Shown piece after piece: positions 1-8,279 of a stretch of 64,000 nt of DNA (positions within the stretch are counted from its first letter, which is position 1; each line of letters opens with the position of its first letter). The notes beneath the pieces were generated by a model. It had not been told where the DNA came from, did no database searches, and saw nothing but the letters and a program-made list of their open reading frames with translations. Source of the DNA: Butyrivibrio sp. (GTDB lineage: Bacteria > Bacillota > Clostridia > Lachnospirales > Lachnospiraceae); assembly GCA_017535785.1 (NCBI GenBank), contig JAFXTN010000037.1:396738-460737 (forward strand), given 5' to 3'. Made by a program: the position numbers and the translations under genes.

Positions 1-1321
1 CTTCACCTGCTCTTGCTGCCTCTATAGAAGCGTTAAGCGCAAGGAGGTTTGTCTGAGAAGCGATGTCGAGGATGACATTTGTAAGTTCACTGATCTGAGC
101 AACCTTCTCACTGTCTTTAACCGACTGCTCGAGAACCTGTGAAAGGGTCTCCATCTTATTTCCGGTATTATCCTTCTTAGACTGTGCATCATTCTTGATA
201 TCAACAGCTTCGTTACGGATCTCTTCGGCTTTGGAAACACCTTCGTTTACTCCGGAATTGATATTATTGGTTGCATTTCTGACTTCATTAAGTCTCTGGT
301 CGATAGTTCCTGCAGTCTCAGATACGTTCTGCATACTTGCGGAAAGCTCTTCGAGAGCTGCGGATGTATTTGTGATATTATCACTTGCCAGATGGATCTG
401 TCTGGTCATGTTATCGGATGATTCTGTAAGAACAACGGTACCGTCCTTGACCTCTTTCAGAACTCCCTGCAAGGTTTCGATGAAGTGGTTGAATCCGTTC
501 TTTACATTAACAAGCTCGGATGAAGTTTCCGTCTGCAAACGAACGGTAAGATCACCCTTGTCATGATTGATATCATCAATGATATTATTGATCTCTGCAG
601 CGATGGAATTAACCTTTTTACCAACTGTTCTATAGTTAATGAAAAGAGAGATTGCGATAGCTGCTATGTAAATAAGAGTAACGATATTGACTAAAGCAAG
701 AGCGCTGTTGGTGCTGGCAGAAACTTTAGCCTTACTTTCTGCCTGACCTTTTTTGATCTCTTCATCCATTATTGAGAGCTGTTCTTTAAGACCTTCAAGG
801 TTTCCGGCTGCTTCACCGTAGACAACGGCTACGATAGTATCAACATCGCCCTTTTCTCCGGCTTCAATGACACGTACATATTCATCTCTGTACGGGGTAT
901 ATAATTCCTTGATCTTATTAGCTGCATCAAGTCCGACGGTATTTCCGCTAAATCCCGATATTACGGTAAACCCGCTTACCATACCTTCAACGGCTTCGTC
1001 CATTTCGGTAAGGCAGTTCTTCATCTCGGGGATCTTGGTCTCAAGCTGTCCAAGACCTTTGATCGTTTCGTACATGGCAGCCATAGCAAAGCCGTCATTA
1101 TCGATGATACGCATATCTACTTCAAAGACGCGTATATCATCCATTAGGCCTTCGATAAGCTCTGATGAATCCTGGGCTGTACTTGACATGTTGTTCATCT
1201 GAGCGATTACGGATACGATAGTCAATACAAACAAAAGAAGCAGAGCAACATAACTGATTACGTTCATTCCTGTAACTGTTTTGAAAAACGGGATTTTCTT
1301 TACTCTTGATTTTTCTTCCAT
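1..1321 (-). CDS. methyl-accepting chemotaxis protein, C-terminus cut by window edge
   Basis: Membrane chemoreceptor that would relay an external signal to CheA. The frame starts MEEKSRVKK at 1321, five bases after an AGAGG ribosome binding site, and is still open at base 1, so about 440 residues are visible. A membrane helix lies at about residues 15-40 and a second at about 205-228, enclosing a sensor region of roughly 165 residues. The last visible residues read [18 protein letters not shown], the conserved hairpin tip of the MCP signalling domain. The remaining signalling helix lies beyond the window. It is a monocistronic-looking gene with its own sigma-A-like promoter. The ligand cannot be told from sequence. 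Confidence 0.95.
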   Translation of the reverse strand, partial: MEEKSRVKKIPFFKTVTGMNVISYVALLLLFVLTIVSVIAQMNNMSSTAQDSSELIEGLMDDIRVFEVDMRIIDNDGFAMAAMYETIKGLGQLETKIPEMKNCLTEMDEAVEGMVSGFTVISGFSGNTVGLDAANKIKELYTPYRDEYVRVIEAGEKGDVDTIVAVVYGEAAGNLEGLKEQLSIMDEEIKKGQAESKAKVSASTNSALALVNIVTLIYIAAIAISLFINYRTVGKKVNSIAAEINNIIDDINHDKGDLTVRLQTETSSELVNVKNGFNHFIETLQGVLKEVKDGTVVLTESSDNMTRQIHLASDNITNTSAALEELSASMQNVSETAGTIDQRLNEVRNATNNINSGVNEGVSKAEEIRNEAVDIKNDAQSKKDNTGNKMETLSQVLEQSVKDSEKVAQISELTNVILDIASQTNLLALNASIEAARAGE

Positions 1322-1361
1322 ATCAGCCTCTCTTTCAGAAATAACGACGCGTTATACTAAA

Positions 1362-1389
1362 ATTATAACGTAATTACGATTCAAAACAA
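1362..1389 (-). promoter_or_regulatory. sigma-A-like promoter of the first chemoreceptor gene
   Basis: On the minus strand TTGTTT is followed after 16 bases by a perfect TATAAT, about 40 bases upstream of the chemoreceptor start at 1321. No convincing sigma-28 site was seen here, unlike the chemoreceptor at 13910. Confidence 0.5.
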
Positions 1390-1516
1390 TTGGCTTTCCG
1401 AAGAATTAAGAGCAATTTTCTAATTATTTTATACTTTTCCGAAAATGGCTTTACAAGGGGAATTTGCTATGCTATAATTTCATTCGTTGGTGCGAAATGC
1501 ACTGTTTATGATACCT

Positions 1517-1588
1517 AGGGGAATCATACAATGGCTAGTATCACGGTCTCCAAAACCGTTCATGCGGGTTCGAATCCTGCTTCCCCTG
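1517..1588 (+). tRNA. trnW: tRNA-Trp (anticodon CCA)
   Basis: Full cloverleaf: acceptor AGGGGAA pairs with TTCCCCT, D stem ATAC/GTAT, anticodon stem ACGGT/ACCGT around loop CTCCAAA (anticodon CCA), and T arm GCGGG-TTCGAAT-CCTGC. The discriminator is G, as is usual for tRNA-Trp. CCA is not encoded. It is followed at once by an intrinsic terminator. Confidence 0.95.
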
Positions 1589-1593
1589 TTAAT

Positions 1594-1626
1594 AAAAGCC
1601 TGAAAGCATGTAGCTTTCAGGCTTTT
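1594..1626 (+). terminator. intrinsic terminator after tRNA-Trp
   Basis: Stem AAAGCCTGAAAGC / GCTTTCAGGCTTT with a 5-base loop, running into TTTTT. It lies 6 bases after the tRNA. Confidence 0.85.
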
Positions 1627-1651
1627 TGTTTACGCTGTCTATTATATATTT

Positions 1652-2104
1652 TTATTCTTCTATCAGTCTTCTGTATAAGAAACCTTCTTTTACATATACT
1701 GCTGAAAAAGCTTCGTCTGTATAGCTTTCCTTTTGTACTGTGATAGTTCCGTCGGGATTTACGGATTCTTTTCCTTCATATTCTGCTGCAAAATTATTGA
1801 TCGCTATACGCACACCTATTAGGAGTATGGCGATAACTGTAACAAGAACCATTCCCACTATAGGTAGGATCTTTGTCTTTTCACCTCTGGGATCGGTATC
1901 GCCGATTCCTTTCAGTAATGTCGCCACGATACATATGGTGGCTATGATCCACAGCACATTGATGACAGTGGAACAGTCGAGATATATGTATTCCCGAAGC
2001 TCCAAGCCGTCCGGAACGGTGTTTTTAATAAACGTGATTGCAATTGTAAGTACAACAAGCGTAAATAACATAAAGCTTGCCGCGATCTTTCCTATTTTCC
2101 TCAT
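1652..2104 (-). CDS. small membrane protein of unknown function
   Basis: A protein of about 150 residues that I do not recognise. The start at 2104 (MRKIGKIAAS) is preferred over an in-frame ATG 30 bases further upstream because GGGGA sits 7 bases before it. Three hydrophobic helices are visible at about residues 5-27, 45-62 and 80-101. A soluble C-terminal tail of about 50 residues contains the segment NPDGTITVQKESYTDEAF, probably outside the membrane. It reads towards the tRNA-Trp terminator and is divergent from the flavin reductase gene. No family-defining motif was seen, so no function is proposed. Confidence 0.7.
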   Translation of the reverse strand: MRKIGKIAASFMLFTLVVLTIAITFIKNTVPDGLELREYIYLDCSTVINVLWIIATICIVATLLKGIGDTDPRGEKTKILPIVGMVLVTVIAILLIGVRIAINNFAAEYEGKESVNPDGTITVQKESYTDEAFSAVYVKEGFLYRRLIEE

Positions 2105-2227
2105 AATTTTTCCCCATAAGAACACCCTAAGCATTAATACTTAACTATTATACAAAATATAAATTTATTTTACAAGGAGAGTAACATGTAAAAATGTAAT
2201 AATAATATACATATAATTTTTATATAA

Positions 2228-2256
2228 TGAACAAAAGAGTTTGTTTGTGGTATACT
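2228..2256 (+). promoter_or_regulatory. promoter of the flavin reductase gene
   Basis: TGAACA, 17 bases, then TATACT preceded by TG (extended -10), 35 bases upstream of the start codon at 2291. Confidence 0.5.
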
Positions 2257-2290
2257 GTTCTCTAAATTTAAGCTTTATACAGAGGTGCTT

Positions 2291-2863
2291 ATGGCTAAAG
2301 AAATATGGAAACCCGGCAATATGCTTTATCCGATACCGGCTGTAATGGTCAGCTGCGGAAGGCCCGGAGAGAAACCTAATATAATAACTGTTGCGTGGGC
2401 AGGTAATATCTGCAGTAGCCCTGCGATGTTGTCTATATCCGTGCGAAAGGAACGGTTTTCCTACGATATTATTAAGGAAACCGGTGAGTTTGTTGTGAAT
2501 CTCACAAGCGCTTCGCTTACGAGAGCGGCGGACTGGTGCGGTGTCCGTTCGGGAAAAGATTTCGATAAATTTAAAGAGATGAAGCTTACACCTCAGAAAT
2601 CAGAGAAGGTATCGGCTCCCGGAATTGAGGAGAGCCCTGTTAACATCGAGTGTAAAGTTAAGTCGGTCGTTGAACTTGGAAGCCATGATATGTTCATTGC
2701 GGAAGTTGTCTGCGTTACTGTTGATGACAGATTCATGGACGAAAAGGGAAGATTTGACCTTAAAGCTGCGGATCTCGTTGCTTATTCACATGGGGAATAT
2801 TTTACGCTTGGCAAAAAACTGGGAAAATTCGGCTATAGCGTTGCCAAAAAGAGAAAGAGATGA
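2291..2863 (+). CDS. flavin reductase family protein (flavoredoxin-like)
   Basis: FMN-binding split-barrel protein of 190 residues in the flavin reductase/flavoredoxin family, which reduce or carry flavin with NAD(P)H in the cytoplasm. Typical family features are an N-terminal LYPIPAVMVSCG strand, the segment NIITVAWAGNICSSPAMLSISVR-like that builds the flavin site, EFVVNL, and a late VAYSHGEYFTLGKKLG tail. Start 2291 (MAKEIWKP) follows AGAGG by 5 bases; an earlier GTG overlaps that site and is unlikely. The stop overlaps the next start by four bases (ATGA), so the two are probably translationally coupled. The electron acceptor is unknown. Confidence 0.88.
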   Translation: MAKEIWKPGNMLYPIPAVMVSCGRPGEKPNIITVAWAGNICSSPAMLSISVRKERFSYDIIKETGEFVVNLTSASLTRAADWCGVRSGKDFDKFKEMKLTPQKSEKVSAPGIEESPVNIECKVKSVVELGSHDMFIAEVVCVTVDDRFMDEKGRFDLKAADLVAYSHGEYFTLGKKLGKFGYSVAKKRKR

Positions 2864-3399
2864 AATATTTTATTCTATATGTAAAACAAACATTGCGATT
2901 CGTACTTAAGCCATTGTCTTTTGTACCCGCGATCATAATGATGTGTGTTATTTTCATGTTTTCCGGACAGAACGGACAAGAGAGCGATCAGCTAAGTTAC
3001 AAGGTGGGCGTCAAGGTCTTTACCGTTGCCAATGAGACATTGGATAAAGGTTGGACAAGTGAGCACATTGAGGATCTTTCGCTTCGTTCGCAGCATTATA
3101 TAAGGAAGGCGGCTCATTTTACGGAGTACTTTTTACTTGCGGTATCGGTGGCGTTTCCTCTATATGTATATGGTTTGAGAGGGATCAGGCTCATGGTATT
3201 TGCAGGATTGTTCTGCGTGGGATATGCTGTGCTGGATGAATATCATCAATCCTTCATCGACGGGCGTACTCCCGGAGTTAAGGACGTATGCATAGACAGT
3301 GCGGGAGCTTTTCTTGGAACGATCGTTACCAGAATTGTCGGCTGGACGGGAAGGATGACGATATTTCGAAAACTGTCCAAAAAATATATTGACACATGA
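2860..3399 (+). CDS. VanZ family membrane protein
   Basis: Membrane protein of 179 residues with the VanZ-like core. Helices lie at about residues 14-36, 84-104, 108-125 and 140-158. The family signature is visible as SGQNGQESD after the first helix, RKAAHFTEYFLLA in the middle and LDEYHQSFIDGRTPGVKDVCIDSAG near the C-terminus. VanZ itself raises low-level teicoplanin resistance, but most family members have no known role. It overlaps the flavin reductase gene by ATGA, and its 3' end carries the promoter of the infC operon. Confidence 0.88.
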   Translation: MKYFILYVKQTLRFVLKPLSFVPAIIMMCVIFMFSGQNGQESDQLSYKVGVKVFTVANETLDKGWTSEHIEDLSLRSQHYIRKAAHFTEYFLLAVSVAFPLYVYGLRGIRLMVFAGLFCVGYAVLDEYHQSFIDGRTPGVKDVCIDSAGAFLGTIVTRIVGWTGRMTIFRKLSKKYIDT

Positions 3400-3418
3400 A
3401 TATTGACTGTGATATATT
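3389..3418 (+). promoter_or_regulatory. promoter of infC-rpmI-rplT
   Basis: TTGACA (3389-3394), 18 bases, TATATT (3413-3418). The -35 box lies inside the end of the VanZ gene. Transcription from here would give a leader of about 150 bases before infC. Confidence 0.55.
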
Positions 3419-3439
3419 ACTTTAGTATTTGAAAACAAA

Positions 3440-3552
3440 GCAGAGTATCCACTCTCACCCTGCGGCATTGCCAGTAGGCGTTAATAACTTTTCGATACAG
3501 ATTATTTTTCTGTGTGTGATTAGGTGGATGCATTGCGCATTCACCTTTTTTA
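3440..3552 (+). promoter_or_regulatory. leader with transcription attenuator before infC (L20-leader type)
   Basis: A 10-bp stem AGGTGGATGC / GCATTCACCT (3522-3546, one G-U) followed by TTTTTT forms an intrinsic terminator just upstream of infC. ATCCAC at 3447-3452 is exactly complementary to GTGGAT at 3524-3529 inside the terminator stem, so an antiterminator fold is possible. Firmicutes infC-rpmI-rplT operons are known to be controlled by L20 binding a leader of this layout. That this leader works the same way is inferred. Confidence 0.7.
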
Positions 3553-3573
3553 ATTATTTCGGAGGATAAGGCC

Positions 3574-4083
3574 ATTAGCGAGTTATTTATTAACGAACAG
3601 ATCAGAGCTAAAGAGGTTCGCGTGATCGGAATCGACGGCGAGCAGCTCGGAGTTATGTCAATTCAGGATGCCAGAAAGGTTGCTGATGACGAGGGTGTAG
3701 ATCTTGTAATGATCGCTCCCACCGCTAAGCCCCCTGTTTGCAGAGTTGTTGATTACGGTAAGTTTAAGTATGAGCAGCTTCGCAAAGAGAAGGAAGCTAA
3801 GAAGAAACAGAAGACTGTAGAGATCAAGGAGATCAGACTTTCTCCCAACATCGATACCAACGACCTTAATACCAAGGTCAATGCAGCCAAGAAATTCCTT
3901 GAGAAAGGAAACAGAGTTAAGATCACACTTCGTTTCCGCGGAAGAGAGATGGCTCACATGGGCGCAAGCGTTCATATTCTTACAGATTTTGCAGAGGCAC
4001 TTGCCGATGTAGCTGTTATTGAGAAGCAGCCCAAGGTTGAGGGACGTAGTATGACAATGTTCCTTGCCGAGAAGAAGAACTAA
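3574..4083 (+). CDS. infC: translation initiation factor IF-3
   Basis: IF-3 binds the 30S subunit, prevents early 50S joining and proofreads start codon and initiator tRNA. The 169-residue length fits the family. The N-terminal domain starts SELFINEQIRAKEVRVIG, a classic IF-3 opening. That part lies upstream of the first GTG (3622), so the true start is ATT at 3574, placed 8 bases after GGAGG. The linker is Lys-rich (KEKEAKKKQKTVEIKEIRL), and the C-terminal domain carries RFRGREMAH. An AUU start allows IF-3 to limit its own synthesis, as shown for E. coli infC. First gene of infC-rpmI-rplT, behind an attenuator. Confidence 0.97.
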   Translation: MSELFINEQIRAKEVRVIGIDGEQLGVMSIQDARKVADDEGVDLVMIAPTAKPPVCRVVDYGKFKYEQLRKEKEAKKKQKTVEIKEIRLSPNIDTNDLNTKVNAAKKFLEKGNRVKITLRFRGREMAHMGASVHILTDFAEALADVAVIEKQPKVEGRSMTMFLAEKKN

Positions 4084-4151
4084 GGTTTTTACCATTATTT
4101 TGGTTGAACATATATCATGATAATTAAAAACATTTTTAGGAGGATTTAGTT

Positions 4152-4352
4152 ATGCAGCAAAAGATGAAAACAAAGAGAGCTGCTGCCAAGAGATTTAAGG
4201 TTACAGGCACAGGCAAGCTCATGAGAAACAAAGCGTATAAGCGCCACATCTTGACAAAGAAGTCCACAAAGAGAAAGAGAAACTTAAGACATGCCGGACT
4301 TGTTGACGCTACAAATGTAAAGACAATGAAGAGTATTTTGCCTTACGCATAA
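4152..4352 (+). CDS. rpmI: 50S ribosomal protein L35
   Basis: Very basic 66-residue protein of the 50S subunit, with the family core [34 protein letters not shown] and a C-terminal SILPYA. The start follows AGGAGG by 7-8 bases. It sits between infC and rplT, the universal order in Firmicutes, and should be co-transcribed and co-regulated with them. Confidence 0.98.
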   Translation: MQQKMKTKRAAAKRFKVTGTGKLMRNKAYKRHILTKKSTKRKRNLRHAGLVDATNVKTMKSILPYA

Positions 4353-4400
4353 ATCAAGCGGTAAGAGTTTTGGTAGTTAAATTTTTAGGAGGATATATAG

Positions 4401-4757
4401 ATGGCAAGAGTTAAAGGCGCATTAAATGCCAAGAAGAAGCACAATAGAGTATTAAAGCTTGCAAAGGGATACAGAGGAGCAAGATCTAAGCAGTATAGAG
4501 TAGCTAAGCAGTCAGTTATGAGAGCTCTTACTTCAGCATTCGCTGGACGTAAGCAGAAGAAGAGAGATATGAGATCTCTTTGGATCACTCGTATCAACGC
4601 AGCTGCAAGAATCAACGGACTTTCATACAGCAACATGATGCATGGTCTTAAGCTTGCAGGCGTAGACATCAACAGAAAGATGCTTGCTGAGCTCGCAGTT
4701 AACGATCCTGAGGGATTCAAGACACTTGCTGAGCTTGCTAAGACAAAGATCGCGTAA
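4401..4757 (+). CDS. rplT: 50S ribosomal protein L20
   Basis: 118-residue 23S rRNA-binding protein needed for early 50S assembly; in Bacillus it is also the autogenous repressor of the infC operon. The N-terminal basic helix opens [23 protein letters not shown], followed by [18 protein letters not shown] and the globular C-terminal part with [24 protein letters not shown]. The start follows AGGAGGATATATAG. Last gene of the operon, with a terminator about 80 bases downstream. Confidence 0.98.
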   Translation: MARVKGALNAKKKHNRVLKLAKGYRGARSKQYRVAKQSVMRALTSAFAGRKQKKRDMRSLWITRINAAARINGLSYSNMMHGLKLAGVDINRKMLAELAVNDPEGFKTLAELAKTKIA

Positions 4758-4836
4758 TTGATTTTTTGTTGCAAACTTACGTTGTGTATTACAGGCGGCA
4801 ACGCCAATTGATATATATAGTTTTTTACGATAGAAT

Positions 4837-4872
4837 ATAGGAGTCTCGAATACCGAGACTTCTATTTTTTTA
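4837..4872 (+). terminator. terminator of the infC operon
   Basis: AGTCTCG / CGAGACT stem, extended by ATAG/CTAT on the outside, followed by TTTTTTT. It lies 80 bases after rplT. Confidence 0.8.
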
Positions 4873-4913
4873 TAGGATATTAGCCATGCAGGCAGTTTTT
4901 AGGAGGTAAATAA

Positions 4914-6353
4914 ATGGCTGTTTTAAACAATATCGAACCCAAAGAGGTTTTTCATTTTTTTGAGGAGATATGCAGTATTCCTCACGGCTCTCAGAACTTG
5001 CAGAAGATAAGTGATTATCTTGTTTCTTTTGCCAAGGAAAGAGGTATTGAAGTTTCTGTGGACCAGCATTTAAATGTTATCATGAAAGCGCCCGGAACCG
5101 CCGGTTATGAGGACAAAGATCCTATTATTTTGCAGGGACACATGGACATGGTTGCGGTTAAAAATCCGGACAGCGATATCGATCTTGTAAATGACGGACT
5201 CAGGGTTAAGACCGACGGAGAGTATGTATGGGCAGACGGAACAAGCCTTGGAGGCGATGACGGTATTGCCGTAGCATACATTCTGGCACTCCTTGATTCC
5301 AAGGAAATCCCTCATCCGCCGCTTGAGATCGTTATCACGACCGATGAAGAGATAGGCATGGTCGGTGCTGCGCTTCTTGATCTTTCAGGTCTAAAGAGTA
5401 AGCAGATGATCAACATCGACAATGAGGAAGAGGGCGTATTTATCACAAGCTGTGCGGGAGGAGCGGGATTCCGTTCTGAGCTTCCCGTAAAGAGAGAAGA
5501 GAAAACCGGTGTGAAGTGCAAAGTTTCTGTATCGGGACTTCTCGGAGGACATTCCGGGGAGATGATCGATAAGGGAAGAGGCAACGCCAACATCATCTGT
5601 TGCCGTGTCCTTCACGAAATGCTTGATGGTGTGGCATTCAATATCATCAGCGTAGACGGCGGAAGTGCGGACAATGCGATCCCTTCAGAGTGTACAAGCT
5701 ATATCATGGTTGACGAAAAAGATATTGATAAAGCAATAAGCTCCATCAAGAGCTCTTTTGACAATATAAAGGGCGAGCTTGAGCTCAAGGATCCCGGACT
5801 TGTTATTTCCATAGTAAAAGAGGGAAATGAGAAAATTTCTTGCATGGATGATAAGACGACGAGAGATCTTTTGAACATGGTAGAGATCATGCCTGACGGT
5901 GTGCAGGTTATGAGCGCAGCTATCGAAGGGCTTGTTGAGACATCTCTCAATATGGGTATGATCACTACCCTGGAAGATAAGGTGTACGTTGTTCAGGCAA
6001 TCCGAAGCAGCGTTGATTCAGCTAAGGAAGCGCTCAAGAGGAAGATCATGGACATTGCTGAGATGTTTGGATGCAAAGTTCTTGTTGCCGGTGAATATCC
6101 CGGATGGAAGTTCAGACAGCATTCAAAGCTTCGTGATCACATGGTTGAGGTCTATAAAAAGCTCTACGGAAAAGAGCCTAAACTGGAAGCTATTCACGCG
6201 GGTCTTGAATGTGGTATCTTAAGTAATAAGATCGATGATCTTGATTGTATCTCGATCGGTCCCGATATGCAGGACATTCATTCCGCAAAGGAGAAACTAT
6301 CGGTTCAGTCAACAGCCAGAGTGTGGGAATATCTCAAGGCGGTGCTTGCCTGA
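4914..6353 (+). CDS. pepD: aminoacyl-histidine dipeptidase (M20 family)
   Basis: Cytoplasmic zinc dipeptidase of the M20/PepD family that cleaves Xaa-His and related dipeptides. At 479 residues it has the usual length. The metal-binding residues are recognisable: QGHMDMVAV (His and Asp), DGTSLGGDDGIAVAY, TTDEEIGMVGA (catalytic Glu) and CAGG. The lid domain contains SGLLGGHSGEMIDKGRGNAN. The C-terminal IHAGLECGILSNKI and DIHSAKEKLSVQS complete the site. The start follows AGGAGGTAAATAA. It may be co-transcribed with the TetR gene 48 bases downstream. Role: peptide recycling or amino-acid use. Confidence 0.95.
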   Translation: MAVLNNIEPKEVFHFFEEICSIPHGSQNLQKISDYLVSFAKERGIEVSVDQHLNVIMKAPGTAGYEDKDPIILQGHMDMVAVKNPDSDIDLVNDGLRVKTDGEYVWADGTSLGGDDGIAVAYILALLDSKEIPHPPLEIVITTDEEIGMVGAALLDLSGLKSKQMINIDNEEEGVFITSCAGGAGFRSELPVKREEKTGVKCKVSVSGLLGGHSGEMIDKGRGNANIICCRVLHEMLDGVAFNIISVDGGSADNAIPSECTSYIMVDEKDIDKAISSIKSSFDNIKGELELKDPGLVISIVKEGNEKISCMDDKTTRDLLNMVEIMPDGVQVMSAAIEGLVETSLNMGMITTLEDKVYVVQAIRSSVDSAKEALKRKIMDIAEMFGCKVLVAGEYPGWKFRQHSKLRDHMVEVYKKLYGKEPKLEAIHAGLECGILSNKIDDLDCISIGPDMQDIHSAKEKLSVQSTARVWEYLKAVLA

Positions 6354-6401
6354 GAGAAAGGCTGTTGATCGAAAACAAAGCTTATAAAAGAGGAAAGAAA
6401 A

Positions 6402-6962
6402 TTGGATAATTTAAAGATCAGGATAATTGACGAAGTGATCCGTCAATTCAACGAAAAAGGGATGAAGTTTACCATGGATGACATATCCGCGGCGCTTCAT
6501 ATCAGTAAGAAGACTATCTACAAGGAATTCAAGGATAAGGATCAGCTCTTTATGGAAACCGTGGATTACGGTTTCTCGGCTCTTAAGGAAAAAGAGGCTC
6601 AGATAATAGCCGATGATTCCCTGGGGCTTGTTGAGAAGCTTTCAAAGCTTATAACCTGTCTTCCCGATAAGTATCAAAACATTGATTATAGGTTGATCTA
6701 TCAGTTAAAGGACAAGCATCCGGAGATCTATGAGAAGTTTACGGGACGGATCTCCAGAGACTGGAAGGACACCGAGATCCTAATAAAAGAGGCTATGGAC
6801 AGAGGACTTATAAGAGAAGTTCCGATCACGGTCGTAAAGCTCATGCTTGAAGGTGCTGTTGAGAAGTTCCTTGGAACCGAGGATCTTACTAAGGCAAGGA
6901 TAGACTATGAGGCTTCGCTTGAGATGATGATAGACATCCTGCTAAATGGTATCAGTGCCTGA
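6402..6962 (+). CDS. TetR/AcrR family transcriptional regulator
   Basis: 186-residue one-component repressor-like protein. The N-terminal helix-turn-helix is clear: MKFTMDDISAALHISKKTIYKEFKDKDQLF at about residues 20-50. The helical C-terminal half is the ligand and dimer domain, with no recognisable specificity. The start is TTG at 6402, chosen because AGAGGAAAG lies just upstream and the next in-frame ATG would remove the start of the HTH. It is followed by a strong terminator shared with the convergent DUF1858 gene. Target genes are unknown; the preceding peptidase gene may simply share its transcript. Confidence 0.92.
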   Translation: MDNLKIRIIDEVIRQFNEKGMKFTMDDISAALHISKKTIYKEFKDKDQLFMETVDYGFSALKEKEAQIIADDSLGLVEKLSKLITCLPDKYQNIDYRLIYQLKDKHPEIYEKFTGRISRDWKDTEILIKEAMDRGLIREVPITVVKLMLEGAVEKFLGTEDLTKARIDYEASLEMMIDILLNGISA

Positions 6963-6980
6963 ATATGATCAGACAAATAA

Positions 6981-7013
6981 AAAGAGTAGTGGCCGATGGC
7001 TACTACTCTTTAT
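6981..7013. terminator. bidirectional terminator between TetR and DUF1858 genes
   Basis: 13-bp stem AAGAGTAGTGGCC / GGCTACTACTCTT with a 3-base loop, A-rich on the left and TTTATT on the right, so it can end transcripts from both convergent genes. Confidence 0.8.
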
Positions 7014-7030
7014 TCATGCAGTAATAAATA

Positions 7031-7342
7031 TTATGCGTTGTGCTCGATAAGGTAATCATTAAGGGCATCCACGATCTCTTCTCCGTCGATTCCGTGAACC
7101 GCACATGCTTCAGCAAGTGACTCCATCTGAGATGCGGGGCAGTAGATGCAGCCCATTCCGCACTCCATAAGGAACTGTGCTGCAAGAGGGTGCTTTGCTA
7201 TAAGATCGCCTACGATCATATCTGCAGTAACGAGAGCCTCGTTAACGGCAGTCTCTTCGTTCTTTACTTCTTCGTTAGCCAAAATAGTCTCCTCACTTTC
7301 GTTCTCTGTATCATTTCCAAAGAATAAATCTTTTAAGCTCAT
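7031..7342 (-). CDS. DUF1858 domain protein (hybrid-cluster-associated redox disulfide type)
   Basis: 103-residue cytoplasmic protein. The C-terminal 60 residues are a DUF1858 domain: ADMIVGDLIAKHPLAAQFL then GMGCIYCPASQMESLAEACAVHGID. The CxxC pair (CIYC) is the signature of the subgroup often named hybrid cluster protein-associated redox disulfide domain. The N-terminal 40 residues are acidic and probably disordered. Start 7342 (MSLKDLFFGND) is preferred over a longer frame because AAGGAG lies 9 bases upstream. No hybrid cluster protein gene is in this window. A role in redox or iron-sulfur chemistry is only inferred from the family. Confidence 0.88.
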   Translation of the reverse strand: MSLKDLFFGNDTENESEETILANEEVKNEETAVNEALVTADMIVGDLIAKHPLAAQFLMECGMGCIYCPASQMESLAEACAVHGIDGEEIVDALNDYLIEHNA

Positions 7343-7489
7343 AGAGTGAACTCCTTTTGCACAAAAAAGATTGCGCGAAATCATTTTAGCGCACACTATC
7401 TTTCCCTGCAAGTCCTTTTTTTATTGTTCATAATTCTTTTATTTTTGATGTTATAATAAGAATTATTAATTCGAGAAAAAGGGGAGTTT

Positions 7490-8212
7490 ATGTCAAAAAA
7501 TATTTTTATAACCAATGATGACGGTATAGAATCTGACGGAATTGCAAGACTTGCTGAGGTTGCAAAAGAATTTGGCGATGTGTGGATAGTTGCGCCCGAG
7601 AGCCAAAGAAGTGCGGCTTCTCACAGCATAACTTTAAGACACCCTATCGATGTACATCCGTTCAGCGATTTCCCTGTTGAGGGAGTGCATGCTTTTTCCT
7701 GCAGCGGAACGCCCGGAGATTGCGTGAGAGTTGGGACGCTCAATATCATGCCTAAAAAGCCGGATGTTGTGCTTTCAGGGATCAATTTCGGTTATAACGT
7801 AGCTTCTGACATTCAGTATTCCGCAACGGCAGGAGCGGCCTTTGAAGGCGAATTTCAGGGGTATCTTTCTATCGCGCTTTCTGAGGGAATAACAGGCTGC
7901 CATGAGGTTACAGACAAGTATCTTAGAGATATATTAAAAGAGCTTATGGATAAGCCCTATGTTCCGGGGCAGATATGGAATGTCAATTTTCCGCACTGCA
8001 GATTGGAAGAGTGTAAAGGCGTTTTATACGACAGGCTTGTATCAAGGAAGGCGTTTTATACAGACAGATACAGGGCTGTGGAGGAATTTTCCAACGGCGG
8101 TGTAAGCCTTATGGTCGATGGTATCTATTCTCCGGAGCATGAAGATTTGACAGACTTCGGTGCAGTATTAGATAATTACGTATCTGTAGGTGTTGTAAAA
8201 AATCTTAGCTGA
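7490..8212 (+). CDS. surE: 5'/3'-nucleotidase SurE
   Basis: Metal-dependent nucleoside monophosphate phosphatase of 240 residues, close to the family norm. The signature ITNDDGIESDGIARLAE at the N-terminus provides the metal-binding Asp pair; PESQRSAASHSIT, CSGTPGDCVRVG and LSGINFGYNVASDIQYSATAGAAFEG are the other conserved blocks of the active site. The start follows a GGGGAG site. SurE proteins recycle nucleotides, and some also cleave short polyphosphate. No regulatory partner is obvious here. Confidence 0.96.
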   Translation: MSKNIFITNDDGIESDGIARLAEVAKEFGDVWIVAPESQRSAASHSITLRHPIDVHPFSDFPVEGVHAFSCSGTPGDCVRVGTLNIMPKKPDVVLSGINFGYNVASDIQYSATAGAAFEGEFQGYLSIALSEGITGCHEVTDKYLRDILKELMDKPYVPGQIWNVNFPHCRLEECKGVLYDRLVSRKAFYTDRYRAVEEFSNGGVSLMVDGIYSPEHEDLTDFGAVLDNYVSVGVVKNLS

Positions 8213-8279
8213 TCATTATCAAAAACAAACACTATAGGCATAAGACATGGACATACAGCTGTTTATAAAAGGAGAAAAT

